Assembly: GCA_947598345.1 (NCBI GenBank)
Contig: CANQFF010000049.1
Coordinates: forward strand, 1-7,057
Length of the DNA stretch: 7,057 nt
Direction of reading: 5' to 3'
Source of the DNA: an uncultured Bacilli bacterium
Lineage (GTDB): Bacteria; Bacillota_I; Bacilli_A; RF39; UBA660
The position numbers and the translations under genes are program-made. The notes beneath the pieces were generated by a model, which was not told the origin of the DNA, made no database searches, and worked only from the letters and a program-made list of their open reading frames with translations. Shown here piece by piece: positions 5,451-7,057 of this stretch (positions are counted from its first letter, which is position 1; each line of letters starts with the position of its first letter).

Positions 5451-7057
5451 TACCTAGTAACTCCTTTAACATCTTCATCAAACATATCCTCATTCATATT
5501 GTATCCTTTATTCTTAGCAAATTCACTAAATTTTAAAGCATGCTCTTTATCTTTTTCTCCTGCTAAATATAATATATAATCTTTATATATTGTGTTTGCA
5601 ACTTCACTAATTTCTTCCATGCTTCGTCTTACTAATCCAACATATCCATAAGTTTCATCTCGATATCCTAAATTTAAATCTTGCCTTTGTTGATATGTTA
5701 GACTATCTAAAGTTGCGCTAGATGGAACAACACCTGATCTTTTCAAATCTTCAAGTCCTCTTTGTTCTGGTGTCATATTAGCGATTCTTTTCATTTCTTC
5801 GATTTTACTTTGAATCATTGCTTCCCTTTTTTCAGGTGTCATAGAACTTCTAATATCACCATTTCTATATTCATAAGTATCAAATGAATTATTCCTTTCA
5901 AGTTCATCTATTGCAGCTTGTCTTAAGTTTCTCATAGCGTAATTATAGGCATCATCTCTTGCCTGTATTTTTGCTTTCGCACTTTCAACTTCTTCTTTTC
6001 TTTTCTGTTCTTCTCTATGATATTTTTCTTCACCTTGTTTTTTTAAATCCATTATTTTAATATAATCTAAACCATTTGCAGCAATTCTTAACTGTTCTTT
6101 TATCTCATTTATTCTATCTAAATCATTAGGATTTTCTTGTAAAGTTTTTTCTAAATCATAAGATAGATTTATATAAATTTGTTCCCTATCTTTTTCTTGT
6201 TTTTCTTTTTTCTCTTCTTCATCAATTTGTTTTACTTCTTGTTCTATAATATCAAAATTAAATTTACTAAGATATGCTTCACATTTTTTTATTTCAATTT
6301 CAGTATTATTTCGAATTTTTTCTAAATATTTAATTAATGGTGTGAAGTCAATTTTATCTTCGTTTTGTAGATCTGGTATAATACTCCAAAATACATTTCT
6401 TAAATCTTCTAATTCCTTTTTCCTATTATATGCTTCTTTGATAGTAGAAAAATTTTTAATAATTGATTCATTATTTTTATCTTTCTTTATTTTTCCGACA
6501 GTAATTAATTCTTCAATTCTACTTAATAATCTATCTTGACCTGATAATTGCCCTAAACCGCTATTATTTTTTTCTCTTAACTCTTCTACCCTATGGCTAT
6601 AGATGAAAAATAATTTAGAATCAAGTTGTCTTTCTTTCATAAAGGATATTGTACCAATTGCATGTCCTAAAGTATCAGTTTCGCTTAAATTTCTTATAAT
6701 ATGGTGGTTTTCCCAATGTAATTTTTTTAAAATCGTTTGAATTTCTTTCTCACATTTTTCGACCTTTTTCTTTTTATCACTGTTATATGGTCTCATACAA
6801 TCATTTATAATGCTTTCCATTTTCGATATATGTTCTTCAGGTAATTTAGAACATATTTGATATATACCTTTTTGTATTTCTTCTGGTAATTCATATGATG
6901 TACCATCAAAATGCCATAACTCATGATATACACTACTTAGTTCACTGACCAATCTAAGTTCATTTTTTGCATTATTTAAATGATATCTATTGTTAAAAAG
7001 TCTATTTTTATCTTGTGATTTGTCATAATTTTTTTCTATATCATCTATTTCTAATTG
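5450..7057 (-). CDS. Long charged coiled-coil protein of unknown function, N-terminus outside the window
   Basis: The minus-strand frame is open from the right edge for 535 codons to TAA (5450-5452). A TTG at 6950-6952 could be read as a start, but the frame continues upstream without a stop and has no ribosome binding site there, so the true start lies beyond the window. I do not recognise the family. In visible numbering: helical N-terminal part with HELWH (His45, Glu46, His49), which fits the HExxH zinc-protease pattern but may be chance; mixed helical region to about 265; very Glu/Lys-rich predicted coiled coil at about 270-395; two related helix caps MTPEKR (about 406) and MTPEQR (about 428); then a Tyr/Gln-rich segment (YQQRQDLNLGYRDETYGY) and an acidic C-terminus. 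No membrane segment is visible. It is coupled to the 66-aa gene downstream. A cytoplasmic structural or scaffold role is possible but unsupported. Confidence 0.8.
   Translation of the reverse strand, partial: QLEIDDIEKNYDKSQDKNRLFNNRYHLNNAKNELRLVSELSSVYHELWHFDGTSYELPEEIQKGIYQICSKLPEEHISKMESIINDCMRPYNSDKKKKVEKCEKEIQTILKKLHWENHHIIRNLSETDTLGHAIGTISFMKERQLDSKLFFIYSHRVEELREKNNSGLGQLSGQDRLLSRIEELITVGKIKKDKNNESIIKNFSTIKEAYNRKKELEDLRNVFWSIIPDLQNEDKIDFTPLIKYLEKIRNNTEIEIKKCEAYLSKFNFDIIEQEVKQIDEEEKKEKQEKDREQIYINLSYDLEKTLQENPNDLDRINEIKEQLRIAANGLDYIKIMDLKKQGEEKYHREEQKRKEEVESAKAKIQARDDAYNYAMRNLRQAAIDELERNNSFDTYEYRNGDIRSSMTPEKREAMIQSKIEEMKRIANMTPEQRGLEDLKRSGVVPSSATLDSLTYQQRQDLNLGYRDETYGYVGLVRRSMEEISEVANTIYKDYILYLAGEKDKEHALKFSEFAKNKGYNMNEDMFDEDVKGVTR

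Noticed and set aside
6342..6539. Plus-strand ORF of 65 codons
   Set aside because: It lies within the uninterrupted minus-strand coiled-coil gene. It is a composition shadow.

Overview
This window is a stretch of chromosome from a low-GC Bacillota (Firmicute), probably in or near the Bacilli or Clostridia. The evidence is very AT-rich DNA outside one repeat, strong AGGAGG-type ribosome binding sites, and an mnmG-rsmG-noc cluster. Tryptophan is encoded by TGG where I checked, so nothing points to a mycoplasma-type code. I cannot name the genus.

Layout. (1) Positions 1-3531, all on the minus strand, hold mnmG (tRNA wobble-uridine modification), rsmG (16S rRNA G527 methylation, overlapping mnmG by 14 nt) and a Noc-type ParB-family gene. 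The noc gene runs off the left edge inside a GC-rich 42-bp tandem repeat that encodes a Pro/Ala-rich tail. mnmG has a clear promoter at 3557-3585. noc has its own promoter at 899-927, embedded in a cluster of GGGAAAT repeats that match half of the known Noc binding site. A near-perfect full site lies at 1001-1014, inside the last codons of rsmG. (2) Positions 3532-3818 are a divergent AT-rich intergenic region, followed by a plus-strand peptidase S51 / class I glutamine-amidotransferase-like gene (3819-4367). (3) Positions 4376-4863 are decayed DNA: the last 76 codons of a trpS gene, joined in frame to a frameshifted, catalytically dead IS200/IS605 TnpA remnant. (4) Positions 4864-5202 are gene-poor but contain a consensus-like orphan promoter. 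(5) Positions 5203-7057 are a minus-strand pair: a long charged coiled-coil protein of unknown function (start outside the window) and a 66-aa helical protein overlapping it by one base, closed by a rho-independent terminator.

The most interesting region is the noc locus. The protein has Noc-type DNA-reading residues but no N-terminal membrane-targeting helix and an atypical repetitive proline-rich C-terminal part. Its promoter carries an ordered array of Noc half-sites, which suggests autoregulation. Autoregulation is inferred from site placement, not shown.
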